Assembly (NCBI GenBank): GCA_903939755.1
Contig: CAJAII010000058.1
Location: forward strand, 1 to 57,719
From: an uncultured Flavobacteriales bacterium
Lineage (GTDB): Bacteria; Bacteroidota; Bacteroidia; Flavobacteriales_D; Crocinitomicaceae
Length of the DNA: 57,719 nt
Reading direction: 5' to 3'
How positions within the stretch are numbered: position 1 is the stretch's first letter; each line of letters starts with the position of its first letter. The position numbers and the translations under genes were made by a program. Positions 42,326 to 51,313 of the stretch are shown here, in pieces. The notes under the pieces were generated by a model, which was not told the DNA's origin, made no database searches, and saw only the letters and a list, made by a program, of their open reading frames with translations.

Positions 42326-44104
42326 CTACCTCAGCCAATAATTAAATTTCATAGCCTCTTCTGTACTGTTTGTCGGTGTTAGAATAAATTGCGGACGCGT
42401 GTAATTTGTTATTTTCACCTTAACCGAAAATAAAATTTCATCCCGAGAAAGCAATAACTCGACTTCCTCATTTACTTCTAAACCATTCATGATTCCTTCT
42501 AACATCGCTTGATCAACACGGTATCCATTACAACCAATAACTTCGTCATCTACACTTAATCCCGCATCTTCAGCTGCTGAGTTCGAACGAATAGATTTAA
42601 TAATTACTTTACCACCACTATTTTGGACACTTGCACCGAAAGATGCACGCGTAAGTGCATTTTGTTTGACAGTCACTCCTACTTTTGAAAAATAATCAGC
42701 AAATGGAATTATTTCAGTTCCATCAATGTATTTTTTAAAAAAATCATTCATGTCCTGCCCTGTAAAAATGGCTAATTCGTTTTTAAATTCAGCCACAGTA
42801 AACCCACGATTTAGTTTCTCATAATACGTTTTATAGAGGTGCTGCATAAAATGGTCTAAGCATTTTGTACCGTTGTATTTATTAATAATCATTGCATCAA
42901 TTGCTGCAGCTATCACCGCACCTCTGGAATAATAAGACATCGTAGTATTTGCGCTGTTCTCATTCGGACGATACGACTTTATCCAAGCATCAAAACTTGC
43001 ATGAGCGACAGGCTGTACCCGAGAACCTACACTTCCCTCCGCATAATTTATTAGACTTTGTAATTTGGTAAGGTATTCGGCCTGGCTATAATAACCGGTA
43101 CGAAGCATCATTAATTCATCGTAGTAAGAAGTAAACCCTTCCATTACCCATAACAAAGAAGTATAAACTTCCTGGTCGTAATTAAATGGCCCTAGCTCAA
43201 TTGGACGAATACGTTTTACATTCCATAAATGAAAATACTCATGTGCTACCAAGTTTAAAAAACCCAGGTAATCTGCTCCAGCATAAGTCCAACGATTTAC
43301 GCTTAAGGTGGTAGAGTTTACATGCTCCAACCCACCATCACCACCCGGGACATTATGGATAATAAATAAGTAATTCTTATTCGGATTAAAACCAAAAACA
43401 GCCGTTTCTGACTCAATAATTTTAGCCATGTCCACTTTTAATAAAGGGATGTTGTAATTAGCTTCGCCATACATCGCAACGGTATGTTTTACCCCAGCAG
43501 CATTGAACTCAAATACCACTTGATTTCCAATTTCAATTGGACAATCAACCAGTTGGTCATAGTTTTCAAATTCAAAAGCTTGGTAAGCATCGCCCTGTAA
43601 TTCAAGAGGTGCAATCGGCAATGCTGTATTTATTTTTTTAAATTTTTCAAAAGGAAAAATCTTGAGGATTCCTTTTGTATCCTTAAAATTATCCACGTAC
43701 ATAAATATCCCAGAACCACTAATGTAACCGTGTGTTAAATCTAAAAACGAAGTACGGACAGATAATTCAAATGAATAAACCTCGTAGCGAACCTTCAAAG
43801 ATTTAATGCCTGTTGTATTAATTTGCCAAGCATTCTTGGCATTTTTTGTAATCTCCAATTCCTTACCCTGCTCATTAAAAGCGTGAACAAGATTTATGTT
43901 TTTGGAGAACTCCCTCACCAAATAAGATCCCGGAGCCCAGACGGGCAACTTAACGATTAACGACTTTTGATTGATTTGACTAATTGACATCTCCACTTCA
44001 AAATAATGATTTTGAGGTTTAGACATGTGAACAGAATAAGCTATTTCAATCGACCAAGAAAGAAAAGAAGTTACTGTAAATAATAATCCTATAATTAGTT
44101 TCAT
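42326..44104 (-). CDS. M61 glycyl aminopeptidase family peptidase with PDZ domain
   Basis: 592 residues. A signal peptide-like start (MKLIIGLLFTVTSFLSWS) is followed by an N-terminal beta domain and a gluzincin core with HEYFHLWNVKRIRP (zinc ligands) and the downstream ligand region WVMEGFTSYYDELMM. A C-terminal PDZ domain covers about residues 480-560 (ASFGASVQNSGGKVIIKSIR). M61 peptidases cleave N-terminal glycine or alanine; the location is likely periplasmic. The start directly follows the purT stop, so the two genes form an operon, although they seem functionally unrelated. Confidence 0.93.
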   Translation of the reverse strand: MKLIIGLLFTVTSFLSWSIEIAYSVHMSKPQNHYFEVEMSISQINQKSLIVKLPVWAPGSYLVREFSKNINLVHAFNEQGKELEITKNAKNAWQINTTGIKSLKVRYEVYSFELSVRTSFLDLTHGYISGSGIFMYVDNFKDTKGILKIFPFEKFKKINTALPIAPLELQGDAYQAFEFENYDQLVDCPIEIGNQVVFEFNAAGVKHTVAMYGEANYNIPLLKVDMAKIIESETAVFGFNPNKNYLFIIHNVPGGDGGLEHVNSTTLSVNRWTYAGADYLGFLNLVAHEYFHLWNVKRIRPIELGPFNYDQEVYTSLLWVMEGFTSYYDELMMLRTGYYSQAEYLTKLQSLINYAEGSVGSRVQPVAHASFDAWIKSYRPNENSANTTMSYYSRGAVIAAAIDAMIINKYNGTKCLDHFMQHLYKTYYEKLNRGFTVAEFKNELAIFTGQDMNDFFKKYIDGTEIIPFADYFSKVGVTVKQNALTRASFGASVQNSGGKVIIKSIRSNSAAEDAGLSVDDEVIGCNGYRVDQAMLEGIMNGLEVNEEVELLLSRDEILFSVKVKITNYTRPQFILTPTNSTEEAMKFNYWLR

Positions 44105-45265
44105 TTAATTAATTTTAATCGTGTTAGCAATCATTTTTGCTGAATCTACCAAGGCTTCGACAGGTTCATCTCCATATGCCAAAGCAACACCCATCCTTCT
44201 ATTTACCCGCGTAGAAGGTTTACCAAAAATACGGAAATCTGAATTCGAAAATTGAGCAGCATCCTCAAGTCCTGTAATTATCGGGAAATCCTCCTTGTTA
44301 TCTTTAGCTAAAATTACTGCGCTCGCTCCATTTTTCGCTAAGGTTATTTCAGTCACCGGAATTCCTAAAATCGCCCTAGCATGTAATTCAAACTCAGAAA
44401 AATTTTGCGTGCCCCCAAGCGTTACCATACCTGTATCGTGGGGCCTTGGTGATAATTCAGAAAAAACCGCACCCGTTTTTGTAATAAAAAACTCTACTCC
44501 CCAAATTCCTTGCCCCCCCAAAGAAGCTGTTACTAGCGCCGCCATTTCTTGGGCTTCTTGGAGATGAGCCGGATTCATCGGCATAGGCTGCCAACTTTCT
44601 TGGTAATCTCCTCGCTCCTGCCGATGTCCAATGGGTGGGCAAAATAAGGTATTACCATTTTTTTGAGTGAGCGTTAAAAGCGTAATTTCATAGTCAAAAT
44701 CGACAAAAGATTCTACAATTATTTCTTTTAGGTCACCGCGAGAACCTTCCATTGCATACATCCACGATTTTTCGATATCGTCAATTGAACGAATGACACT
44801 CTGCCCCTTACCAGAACTAGACATTAATGGCTTTACCACACAAGGCATACCACAGATTGCAACGCCAGCTGTCAACTCTTCTAAACTTGTAGCATAGCGA
44901 TAAGTAGCCGTCTTAATTCCCAACTCCTTCGAGGCAAGATCTCGAATTGCTTTCCGATTCATGGTGAAATTTGCTGCTTTCGCACTCGGAACAACATGAA
45001 TACCTTGTTTTTCATAATCATAAAAACGTTCTGTGCGAATCGCCTCGATCTCGGGAACAATAATATCCGGCTTAAATGTTGCCACTAAGGAATCAAGCGC
45101 AGGCGCATCAAGCATATTGATGATTGCAGATTCATGCGCGACATTCATAGCAGGCGCATTTGGATAACTATCGACAGCAATAACATATTGACCTAGCCGT
45201 TGACACGCAATAGCAAACTCTTTACCTAGCTCCCCTGAACCCAATAACATGATACGTTTTCTCAT
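44105..45265 (-). CDS. purT: formate-dependent phosphoribosylglycinamide formyltransferase
   Basis: 386 residues with an ATP-grasp fold. The start [53 protein letters not shown] and [16 protein letters not shown] are all typical of PurT. It adds formate to GAR in purine biosynthesis, using ATP. Its promoter lies at 45270-45277, almost touching the ATG, and it is followed by the M61 gene without any gap. Confidence 0.97.
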   Translation of the reverse strand: MRKRIMLLGSGELGKEFAIACQRLGQYVIAVDSYPNAPAMNVAHESAIINMLDAPALDSLVATFKPDIIVPEIEAIRTERFYDYEKQGIHVVPSAKAANFTMNRKAIRDLASKELGIKTATYRYATSLEELTAGVAICGMPCVVKPLMSSSGKGQSVIRSIDDIEKSWMYAMEGSRGDLKEIIVESFVDFDYEITLLTLTQKNGNTLFCPPIGHRQERGDYQESWQPMPMNPAHLQEAQEMAALVTASLGGQGIWGVEFFITKTGAVFSELSPRPHDTGMVTLGGTQNFSEFELHARAILGIPVTEITLAKNGASAVILAKDNKEDFPIITGLEDAAQFSNSDFRIFGKPSTRVNRRMGVALAYGDEPVEALVDSAKMIANTIKIN

Positions 45266-45269
45266 GTGA

Positions 45270-45277
45270 CAAATATA
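45270..45277 (-). promoter_or_regulatory. -7 promoter box for purT, probably leaderless
   Basis: TATATTTG on the minus strand, ending 4 bp upstream of ATG 45265. Confidence 0.5.
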
Positions 45278-45339
45278 AAAATCAATACTCGATTATATTT
45301 ATTATTTTAGCAAATCATTAAAAACAAAAAGTAATAAAT

Positions 45340-45347
45340 TAACTTTG
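45340..45347 (+). promoter_or_regulatory. -7 promoter box for VTC gene
   Basis: TAACTTTG, ending 5 bp before ATG 45353 (box at -13 to -6). Confidence 0.5.
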
Positions 45348-45352
45348 CCTTA

Positions 45353-46117
45353 ATGTTGAGTGAACAATTTGTTAATTTATTAAATACTTTTGACCCTATT
45401 CATTTAGAACAAATGGACAGAGTTAAATTAATGAATCGGGTAGACACAAAATTTGCATTTGACATAAAAGTCTTGGTAGAAATTCTTCCTGAATTAGCTA
45501 AACACTACTTTGTATTAGAAATTAATACTGTAAGAATTCCTAGCTATCAAAGTCAATATTTTGATGATAAAAACCTAAGCTTTTACAGCGATCATCACAA
45601 TGGAAGGACCAATCGATTTAAAGTTCGAATTCGAAAATATGTGGAGTCCAATCTATTATTTCTTGAAATTAAACATAAATACAAAGGACGAACCAACAAA
45701 AAAAGAATTGAAGTAGATGATTTTAAGTCTACGTTGTCGAGCGAAATGAATAAATTTATTACTGACAATAGCATAACAAAATCAACTTTATTACCAACTT
45801 TAGAAAATGCTTTCCAACGAATAACCTTAGTTAATAAAACTAGAAATGAGCGCCTCACTTTTGATTTTGATTTAAAATTTACCCGTGAAGACTCATCGAA
45901 AGAATTTAAAAATTTAGTTATTGCCGAATTAAAACAAGAAAAAATAGATCGATTATCGCCCTTTTTCATGGTGATGAAAAATAGAATTATTCGTCCGTAT
46001 CGCTTAAGCAAATATTGTTTAGGTGCGATCGAATTATTCAAAGATGAAAAAATAAAAATGAATCGCTTTAAAAGAAAATACCTTTACCTACAAAAAATAG
46101 AAAATCATGCTTGTTAA
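45353..46117 (+). CDS. VTC-type polyphosphate polymerase domain protein
   Basis: 254 residues with the triphosphate-tunnel fold of the yeast Vtc4 catalytic domain. Landmarks: MNRVDTKFAF, YFDDKNLSFYSDHHNGRTNR, FKVRIRKY and FLEIKHKYKGRTNKKRI. The Arg, Lys and Glu residues that line the tunnel alternate on strands. In yeast the domain makes polyphosphate from ATP; bacterial members are annotated as polyphosphate polymerase-like but mostly untested. It overlaps the DUF4956 gene by 11 bp, implying translational coupling. There is no membrane segment of its own. Confidence 0.88.
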   Translation: MLSEQFVNLLNTFDPIHLEQMDRVKLMNRVDTKFAFDIKVLVEILPELAKHYFVLEINTVRIPSYQSQYFDDKNLSFYSDHHNGRTNRFKVRIRKYVESNLLFLEIKHKYKGRTNKKRIEVDDFKSTLSSEMNKFITDNSITKSTLLPTLENAFQRITLVNKTRNERLTFDFDLKFTREDSSKEFKNLVIAELKQEKIDRLSPFFMVMKNRIIRPYRLSKYCLGAIELFKDEKIKMNRFKRKYLYLQKIENHAC

Positions 46118-46817
46118 TTTAATCTCATTAATAAAAGGGGGAAATCCTGTAAATACCGACGCTTTAGATTCCATTTTCACATGGAATAATGCGGATATAT
46201 ATACTTTACTTATTCGTTTAGCCATTAACACAGTGATCTTAACCATAATAATCCGATTTCTTTACTATCCAAAAACGAATCGAAAAGATTATTTATTTAC
46301 CTACTATTTAATTGGATTCATTACTTTTTTCCTTTGTTTTGGGTTAAAGAAATTAGACATAGATACCGGCATGGGACTTGGTTTATTCGCTATTTTCGGC
46401 ATCATCCGTTACCGTACAGATGCCATAGAAATTAAAGAAATGACCTATCTCTTTGTGATCATTGGTCTCAGTGTTGTCAATGCGCTTTTAGCTACGCCAT
46501 CTATTGTAGTTAAAGATGCTTTTCAGATTAACTTAGTGGAAATGGGCTTAATCAACTTATCCATTGTTCTAATCATTTTTGTGTTAGAATACGTTTGGTT
46601 AATCAAACATGAAACAAGAAAAACCATTAACTACGAACGCATAGATTTAATTGGCACAGACCACTACGATGAGATGAAAAAAGACCTGGAAAGCAGAACT
46701 GGCTTAGTGATTAATAGATTTGAAGTGGGAAGAATTGACTTTCTTAATGATACTGCACAAATTCGAATTTATTATTACGCAGATGAACAAGCGTTATCTG
46801 ATTATCATACCAGCTAA
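46107..46817 (+). CDS. DUF4956 membrane protein, VTC partner
   Basis: 236 residues with four to five hydrophobic helices, then a soluble C-terminal domain (residues about 180-236). The family signature GLGLFAIFGIIRYRTDAIEI and KEMTYLFVIIGLSVVNALL is complete. DUF4956 often accompanies VTC-domain genes; its role is not established. The overlap with the VTC gene suggests the two proteins form one complex, with DUF4956 perhaps serving as a membrane anchor or channel (inference). The gene is followed by lpxK. Confidence 0.9.
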   Translation: MLVNLISLIKGGNPVNTDALDSIFTWNNADIYTLLIRLAINTVILTIIIRFLYYPKTNRKDYLFTYYLIGFITFFLCFGLKKLDIDTGMGLGLFAIFGIIRYRTDAIEIKEMTYLFVIIGLSVVNALLATPSIVVKDAFQINLVEMGLINLSIVLIIFVLEYVWLIKHETRKTINYERIDLIGTDHYDEMKKDLESRTGLVINRFEVGRIDFLNDTAQIRIYYYADEQALSDYHTS

Positions 46818-46858
46818 ACTTAATACCTTAATTTTTTATTTCTTTTAAAAGATTGCCT

Positions 46859-46866
46859 TACTTTTG
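46859..46866 (+). promoter_or_regulatory. -7 promoter box for lpxK, probably leaderless
   Basis: TACTTTTG ending three bases before ATG 46870, at the same -11 to -4 spacing as the box at 1467-1474. Its final TTG could be mistaken for a start codon. Confidence 0.5.
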
Positions 46867-46869
46867 AGC

Positions 46870-47898
46870 ATGCTACTTTTGCGTTGGCTTTTATTTCCTA
46901 TTTCAATCATCTTTTGGCTCATTGGCATTGTCCGAAATGCTTTATATGACAATAAATTACTTGCTTCAAGTTCCCCAGAAATTCCTTCTATTTGCATAGG
47001 TAATTTACGAGTTGGCGGAACAGGAAAATCACCAATGACTAATTATTTGGTTACGCTTTTAAAATTGGACCATTCTATTACCATTCTTTCTAGAGGATAT
47101 GGTCGAAAAACCACCGGATTCCATTTAGTGAAGCAAACAGATAGTAGCCTGGATGTTGGTGATGAGCCTTTAGCGTATAAACTAGAACACCTAGATTCGA
47201 TACAAGTAGCAGTGTCTGAAAATAGGCTGAAGGGAATAATGAAACTGCTACCATTTCCTGCCAATGCGGTATTATTGTTAGATGATGCTTTCCAGCATCG
47301 ACAAATAAAAGCTGGACTTAACATCCTTCTAAGCACTTTCGATGCTCCTTTTTATAATGATTTTTTATTGCCAACCGGAAATTTAAGAGAAGCTAAGTCT
47401 GGTGCAAATAGAGCCGATATCCTAGTTATTACTAAATGTCCAAATGACATAACACAAGAACAAAAAGATGCGGTGACAAAGAAATTAGCGAAATACCAGA
47501 AAAAAATCTTTTTTTCAAAAATTAGCTATGCCCCTCTTGCTCCAATAAGTAAGTTAGTGGTTGCGAACATTGAGAAAGTACTGATTGTAAGTGGCATTGC
47601 AAATCCAATTGAAATGCAGAATCATCTTGCTTCATTATATACAACGGACCATATTAATTTTCCAGACCATCATGAATTTAGCCAAAAAGACATCGAATTA
47701 ATTCATAAAAAATTTGATACCTTTGCTAATAAAAATACTATTATAGTTACCACTCACAAAGATTTTATGCGATTGAAAAACGTACTTAGTGAATTACAGC
47801 TAGAAAATTATCCATGGTATATTTTACCCATGACTGTTACGATAGAAAATGAAAATGAATTTAATCAACTAATAAGAAATTATGCTAGAAAAATTTAA
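46870..47898 (+). CDS. lpxK: tetraacyldisaccharide 4'-kinase
   Basis: Lipid A 4'-kinase, 342 residues. N-terminal hydrophobic anchor (LLLRWLLFPISIIFWLIGIV), then Walker A NLRVGGTGKSPM, then LLLDDAFQHRQIKAGLNILL and LPTGNLREAKSGANRADI, all diagnostic. It phosphorylates lipid A at the inner membrane. ATG 46870 is used because the TTG at 46864 belongs to the promoter box. It overlaps the PNP gene by 17 bp. Confidence 0.95.
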   Translation: MLLLRWLLFPISIIFWLIGIVRNALYDNKLLASSSPEIPSICIGNLRVGGTGKSPMTNYLVTLLKLDHSITILSRGYGRKTTGFHLVKQTDSSLDVGDEPLAYKLEHLDSIQVAVSENRLKGIMKLLPFPANAVLLLDDAFQHRQIKAGLNILLSTFDAPFYNDFLLPTGNLREAKSGANRADILVITKCPNDITQEQKDAVTKKLAKYQKKIFFSKISYAPLAPISKLVVANIEKVLIVSGIANPIEMQNHLASLYTTDHINFPDHHEFSQKDIELIHKKFDTFANKNTIIVTTHKDFMRLKNVLSELQLENYPWYILPMTVTIENENEFNQLIRNYARKI

Positions 47899-48694
47899 TG
47901 AATCAGTAGCTTACATAAAAAGCCAAACAAAAGTAAATCCAACCATTGGTATCATACTCGGGACGGGCCTCGGTGGATTAGTGAAGGAAATAAATATCAT
48001 TGATGAAATTCCTTACGAAAACATTCCAAATTTCCCTGTTTCAACGGTTGAAAGTCATTCTGGAAAGTTAATTTTTGGTGAATTGGGTGGAAAACACGTA
48101 GTGGCCATGCAAGGTCGTTTTCATTACTATGAAGGCTATACATTACAACAAGTCACCTTCCCCGTTCGTGTAATGAAATTATTAGGCATCGAAAAACTTT
48201 TTGTGTCAAATGCTTCTGGTGGCGTGAATCCTGATTACGAAGTTGGTGAAATCATGATTATGAATGACCATATTAATCTATTTCCTGGCAATCCATTGAT
48301 AGGAAAAAATATCGATGAATTAGGACCTAGATTTCCTGATATGTCCGATGCGTATGACGAACATATGATCGAACTTGCTGTTCAAATTGCAAAAGAAAAT
48401 GACATCCGAGTAGCAGTAGGTTGCTATGCCGGTATGACTGGCCCTACGCTTGAAACTCCATCCGAATATAAATATGTGCGAATCATTGGCGCTGATGCCG
48501 TTGGAATGTCAACCGTTCCTGAAGTTATTGTTGCTCGACATATGGATATTCCTTGTTTTGCAGTTTCAATCATAACTGATTTAGGTGTTCCTGGGAAAAT
48601 TGAAAAAGTAAGTGTTCAAGATGTTATTAATGTGGCAAGCAAGCAGGAGCCAAAGATGACAATCATCATGAAAGAATTAATCGCACGGATTTAA
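47882..48694 (+). CDS. purine-nucleoside phosphorylase
   Basis: 270 residues, trimeric PNP family. Landmarks: IGIILGTGLGGLVKEI, STVESHSGKLIFGELGGK, MQGRFHYYEGY and CYAGMTGPTLETPSEYKYVR, then IGADAVGMSTVPEVIVARH. It splits inosine/guanosine and deoxy forms with phosphate. Overlap with lpxK and a 1-bp gap to gatB place it in the long plus-strand operon. Confidence 0.96.
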   Translation: MLEKFNESVAYIKSQTKVNPTIGIILGTGLGGLVKEINIIDEIPYENIPNFPVSTVESHSGKLIFGELGGKHVVAMQGRFHYYEGYTLQQVTFPVRVMKLLGIEKLFVSNASGGVNPDYEVGEIMIMNDHINLFPGNPLIGKNIDELGPRFPDMSDAYDEHMIELAVQIAKENDIRVAVGCYAGMTGPTLETPSEYKYVRIIGADAVGMSTVPEVIVARHMDIPCFAVSIITDLGVPGKIEKVSVQDVINVASKQEPKMTIIMKELIARI

Positions 48695-48695
48695 T

Positions 48696-50153
48696 ATGGA
48701 CCAATCAATTCGTGATAAATACGAAGTAGTTATTGGCTTGGAAGTCCATGCCCAAATGTTAACACAATCAAAAGCATATTCGAATGATTGTAACGAGTTT
48801 GGCGCGACCCCCAATACAAATGTTAGCGTCATAACACTTGGGCACCCAGGTACTTTGCCGGTAATGAATAAAAAAACGATCGAATTTGCAATTCGTTTAG
48901 GCTTATCTTGCCAAAGCGATATTGCAAGGTCTCAATATTTTGCAAGAAAGAATTATTTCTATCCCGATTTGCCAAAAGGCTATCAAATCACCCAAGACAA
49001 AACACCTATTTGTGTCGGTGGTCATTTAATCATTAAAGATGATAATGGGAAGGAGAAAACCATAGGAATTACAAGAATACACATGGAAGAAGATGCGGGA
49101 AAAAGCATCCATGATGTAGATGTCTACGATACCTTGGTCGATTTAAATAGAGCAGGCGTGCCACTTCTTGAAATTGTTTCTGAACCGGACATGCGTTCGT
49201 CTAGCGAAGCGTATTACTTTGTTTCTGAAGTTCGAAAATTAGTGCGTTATCTAGAAATTTGTGATGGAAATATGGAAGAAGGATCCTTACGATGTGATGC
49301 TAATATTTCTGTTAATTTGAAAGGAGCTAGTTCTTTTGGAACCAAAGTAGAAGTTAAAAACATGAATTCTATTCGCAATGTTCAAAGAGCCATTGAATTT
49401 GAAATAATAAGACAAATTGAATGCATCGAAAAGCAAGAACATATTCGTCAAGAAACTCGCTCTTTTGATGCTTTTAAAGGAATAACTATTGCAATGAGAG
49501 CAAAAGAAGCAGCGAATGATTATCGCTACTTTCCGGAACCGGATCTTCAACCACTTTTTATAACGCAACAAGAAATTGATGAAGTTGCAGCTAAAATGCC
49601 TCCTTTACCTAGAGCACTGTACTTAAAATATACCAACGAGCTTGGCCTAACGGACTACGATGCCATGAACATCACCGATAATAAAGCCATCGCGTTATAT
49701 TTTGAAGAATTACTTCAACATACAAAAAATACCAAAGCAGCGGCGAATTGGTTGATGGGAGAAATAAAATCGTTCTTAAATGAAAATGGGGTTGAAATAA
49801 CCTCTTTTCCCATAACACCTGAACGAATTGCTGGCTTGATTCAATTGATTGATGAAGGAAAAGTTTCTACGACAATCGCTGCACAACGGATTTTTCCTAT
49901 GCTGTTAACTTCTGAAAAATCATCACTAGAAATTGCACAAAAATTAAACTTGTTCCAAGAAGCAAATGAAGGTATAATTGATGGATACATCAAACGGGTA
50001 ATCGATGAAAATCCTGCTGAAGTGGAAAGATATAGAAATGGAGACAAGCAACTCATTGGATTTTTTATGGGAAAACTTATGAAAGTTTCTGAAGGAAAAG
50101 CAGACCCTAAAAAATCAAATGGTTTATTACGCTCAACACTCGATGCTTTATGA
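48696..50153 (+). CDS. gatB: aspartyl/glutamyl-tRNA(Asn/Gln) amidotransferase subunit B
   Basis: 485 residues. Begins YEVVIGLEVHAQMLTQSKAY; then FARKNYFYPDLPKGYQITQ, RIHMEEDAGKS and EIVSEPDMRSSSEAYYF. The C-terminal part holds the helical and YqeY-like domains. It converts Glu-tRNA(Gln) and/or Asp-tRNA(Asn) with GatA and GatC, which are not in the window. It overlaps the following TlpA gene by 4 bp (ATGA). Confidence 0.98.
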   Translation: MDQSIRDKYEVVIGLEVHAQMLTQSKAYSNDCNEFGATPNTNVSVITLGHPGTLPVMNKKTIEFAIRLGLSCQSDIARSQYFARKNYFYPDLPKGYQITQDKTPICVGGHLIIKDDNGKEKTIGITRIHMEEDAGKSIHDVDVYDTLVDLNRAGVPLLEIVSEPDMRSSSEAYYFVSEVRKLVRYLEICDGNMEEGSLRCDANISVNLKGASSFGTKVEVKNMNSIRNVQRAIEFEIIRQIECIEKQEHIRQETRSFDAFKGITIAMRAKEAANDYRYFPEPDLQPLFITQQEIDEVAAKMPPLPRALYLKYTNELGLTDYDAMNITDNKAIALYFEELLQHTKNTKAAANWLMGEIKSFLNENGVEITSFPITPERIAGLIQLIDEGKVSTTIAAQRIFPMLLTSEKSSLEIAQKLNLFQEANEGIIDGYIKRVIDENPAEVERYRNGDKQLIGFFMGKLMKVSEGKADPKKSNGLLRSTLDAL

Positions 50154-51304
50154 GATATTTATTATTAATGCTCCTGCCATTACTTTCTATATTATTCGCT
50201 TGTAACGATTCAGAGAGCGAAGAAGAGCTGGAAATAAATTTTCATGTTTCTGGAAAAGTAATGGATGCGGATGGATTAACCATTTCTGTCAATGCCCCAA
50301 GTGAGAATGGAAACGTAATTGTTGCCAGTAGCACGATAAATCCCGATGGAACTTTCTCCATCGATGGCAATGTACCAGGACTCGGCTATTATATAATTAC
50401 CATTGGTAATGATGAAAAGAAAAGTCTTGCATTACCGCTAAAGCCCCAAGATCATCTAAAGATTAATACCACTTTAACGACTTTTACGGAACTTCCAAAT
50501 GCAAGCGGCACATCTTGGTCTTCAACGATGAATGAATACTTAAAATTACGTCGGGAAGTGGATGTAAATATGGATAAAATTGCTGGTCAACAAAAAACAC
50601 TTAGCGAATCGGATTTTTCCAAAATGATTAGCCAAACAAAGGAAGAAATTGAAGTATATGCAAGAAATAAAATTAATACATCACCTGATAATCCTTACAA
50701 CATCATTCTCGGCATGGAATTATTCCCTTCGAGTGGATTTGAAACATGGAACATAGACAATTTAAAGGCGCTGGAAACAATTGCTAAAGCTTTCCAATTA
50801 AAATACGGAGATTCTCCTGCTAGCAATTCAGTCGCTTTTCAATACGAACAAATAGCCGCTGGATACGAGCAATATAAAACAATTGAAAATGGCACCATGC
50901 CAGCGCCAGATTTCACACTTACAACTCCTGATGGAAAAGCGCTTACCCTATCGTCGCTCCAAGGAAAAGTGGTATTAATAGATTTTTGGGCATCGTGGTG
51001 CGGCCCCTGCAGAAAAGAGAACCCGAACCTTGTTAAGCTTTATGAAAAATACAAAAACAAAGGGTTTACCATTTTATCTGTTTCTTTAGATGACAAGGAG
51101 GCAGCTTGGAAAGCGGCTATTGAACAGGACGGATTGGTATGGCCGAATCACGTTAGTGATTTAAAAGGCTGGCAATCCCCAATGACCAAAGTATATGGAT
51201 TTGATGCCATTCCACATACGGTTTTAGTTTCCAAAGACGGGAAAATTCTAGGGGTTGGCTTACGAGGTGAATTATTAGAGAAAAAAATAAAAAGTATTTT
51301 ATAA
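50150..51304 (+). CDS. TlpA-family thiol-disulfide lipoprotein with DUF4369-like N-terminus
   Basis: 384 residues. Lipoprotein signal with cysteine in LLSILFACNDSESEEE; an N-terminal beta domain (about 30-120, FHVSGKVMDADGLTI) similar to DUF4369; a helical linker; and a C-terminal TlpA thioredoxin domain (about 250-384) with FWASWCGPCRKENPN. The acidic residues right after the Cys recall surface-export signals in some Bacteroidota lipoproteins. It should carry out disulfide exchange in the envelope. A second TlpA gene follows 9 bp downstream. Confidence 0.93.
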   Translation: MRYLLLMLLPLLSILFACNDSESEEELEINFHVSGKVMDADGLTISVNAPSENGNVIVASSTINPDGTFSIDGNVPGLGYYIITIGNDEKKSLALPLKPQDHLKINTTLTTFTELPNASGTSWSSTMNEYLKLRREVDVNMDKIAGQQKTLSESDFSKMISQTKEEIEVYARNKINTSPDNPYNIILGMELFPSSGFETWNIDNLKALETIAKAFQLKYGDSPASNSVAFQYEQIAAGYEQYKTIENGTMPAPDFTLTTPDGKALTLSSLQGKVVLIDFWASWCGPCRKENPNLVKLYEKYKNKGFTILSVSLDDKEAAWKAAIEQDGLVWPNHVSDLKGWQSPMTKVYGFDAIPHTVLVSKDGKILGVGLRGELLEKKIKSIL

Positions 51305-51313
51305 ATTTATCAC

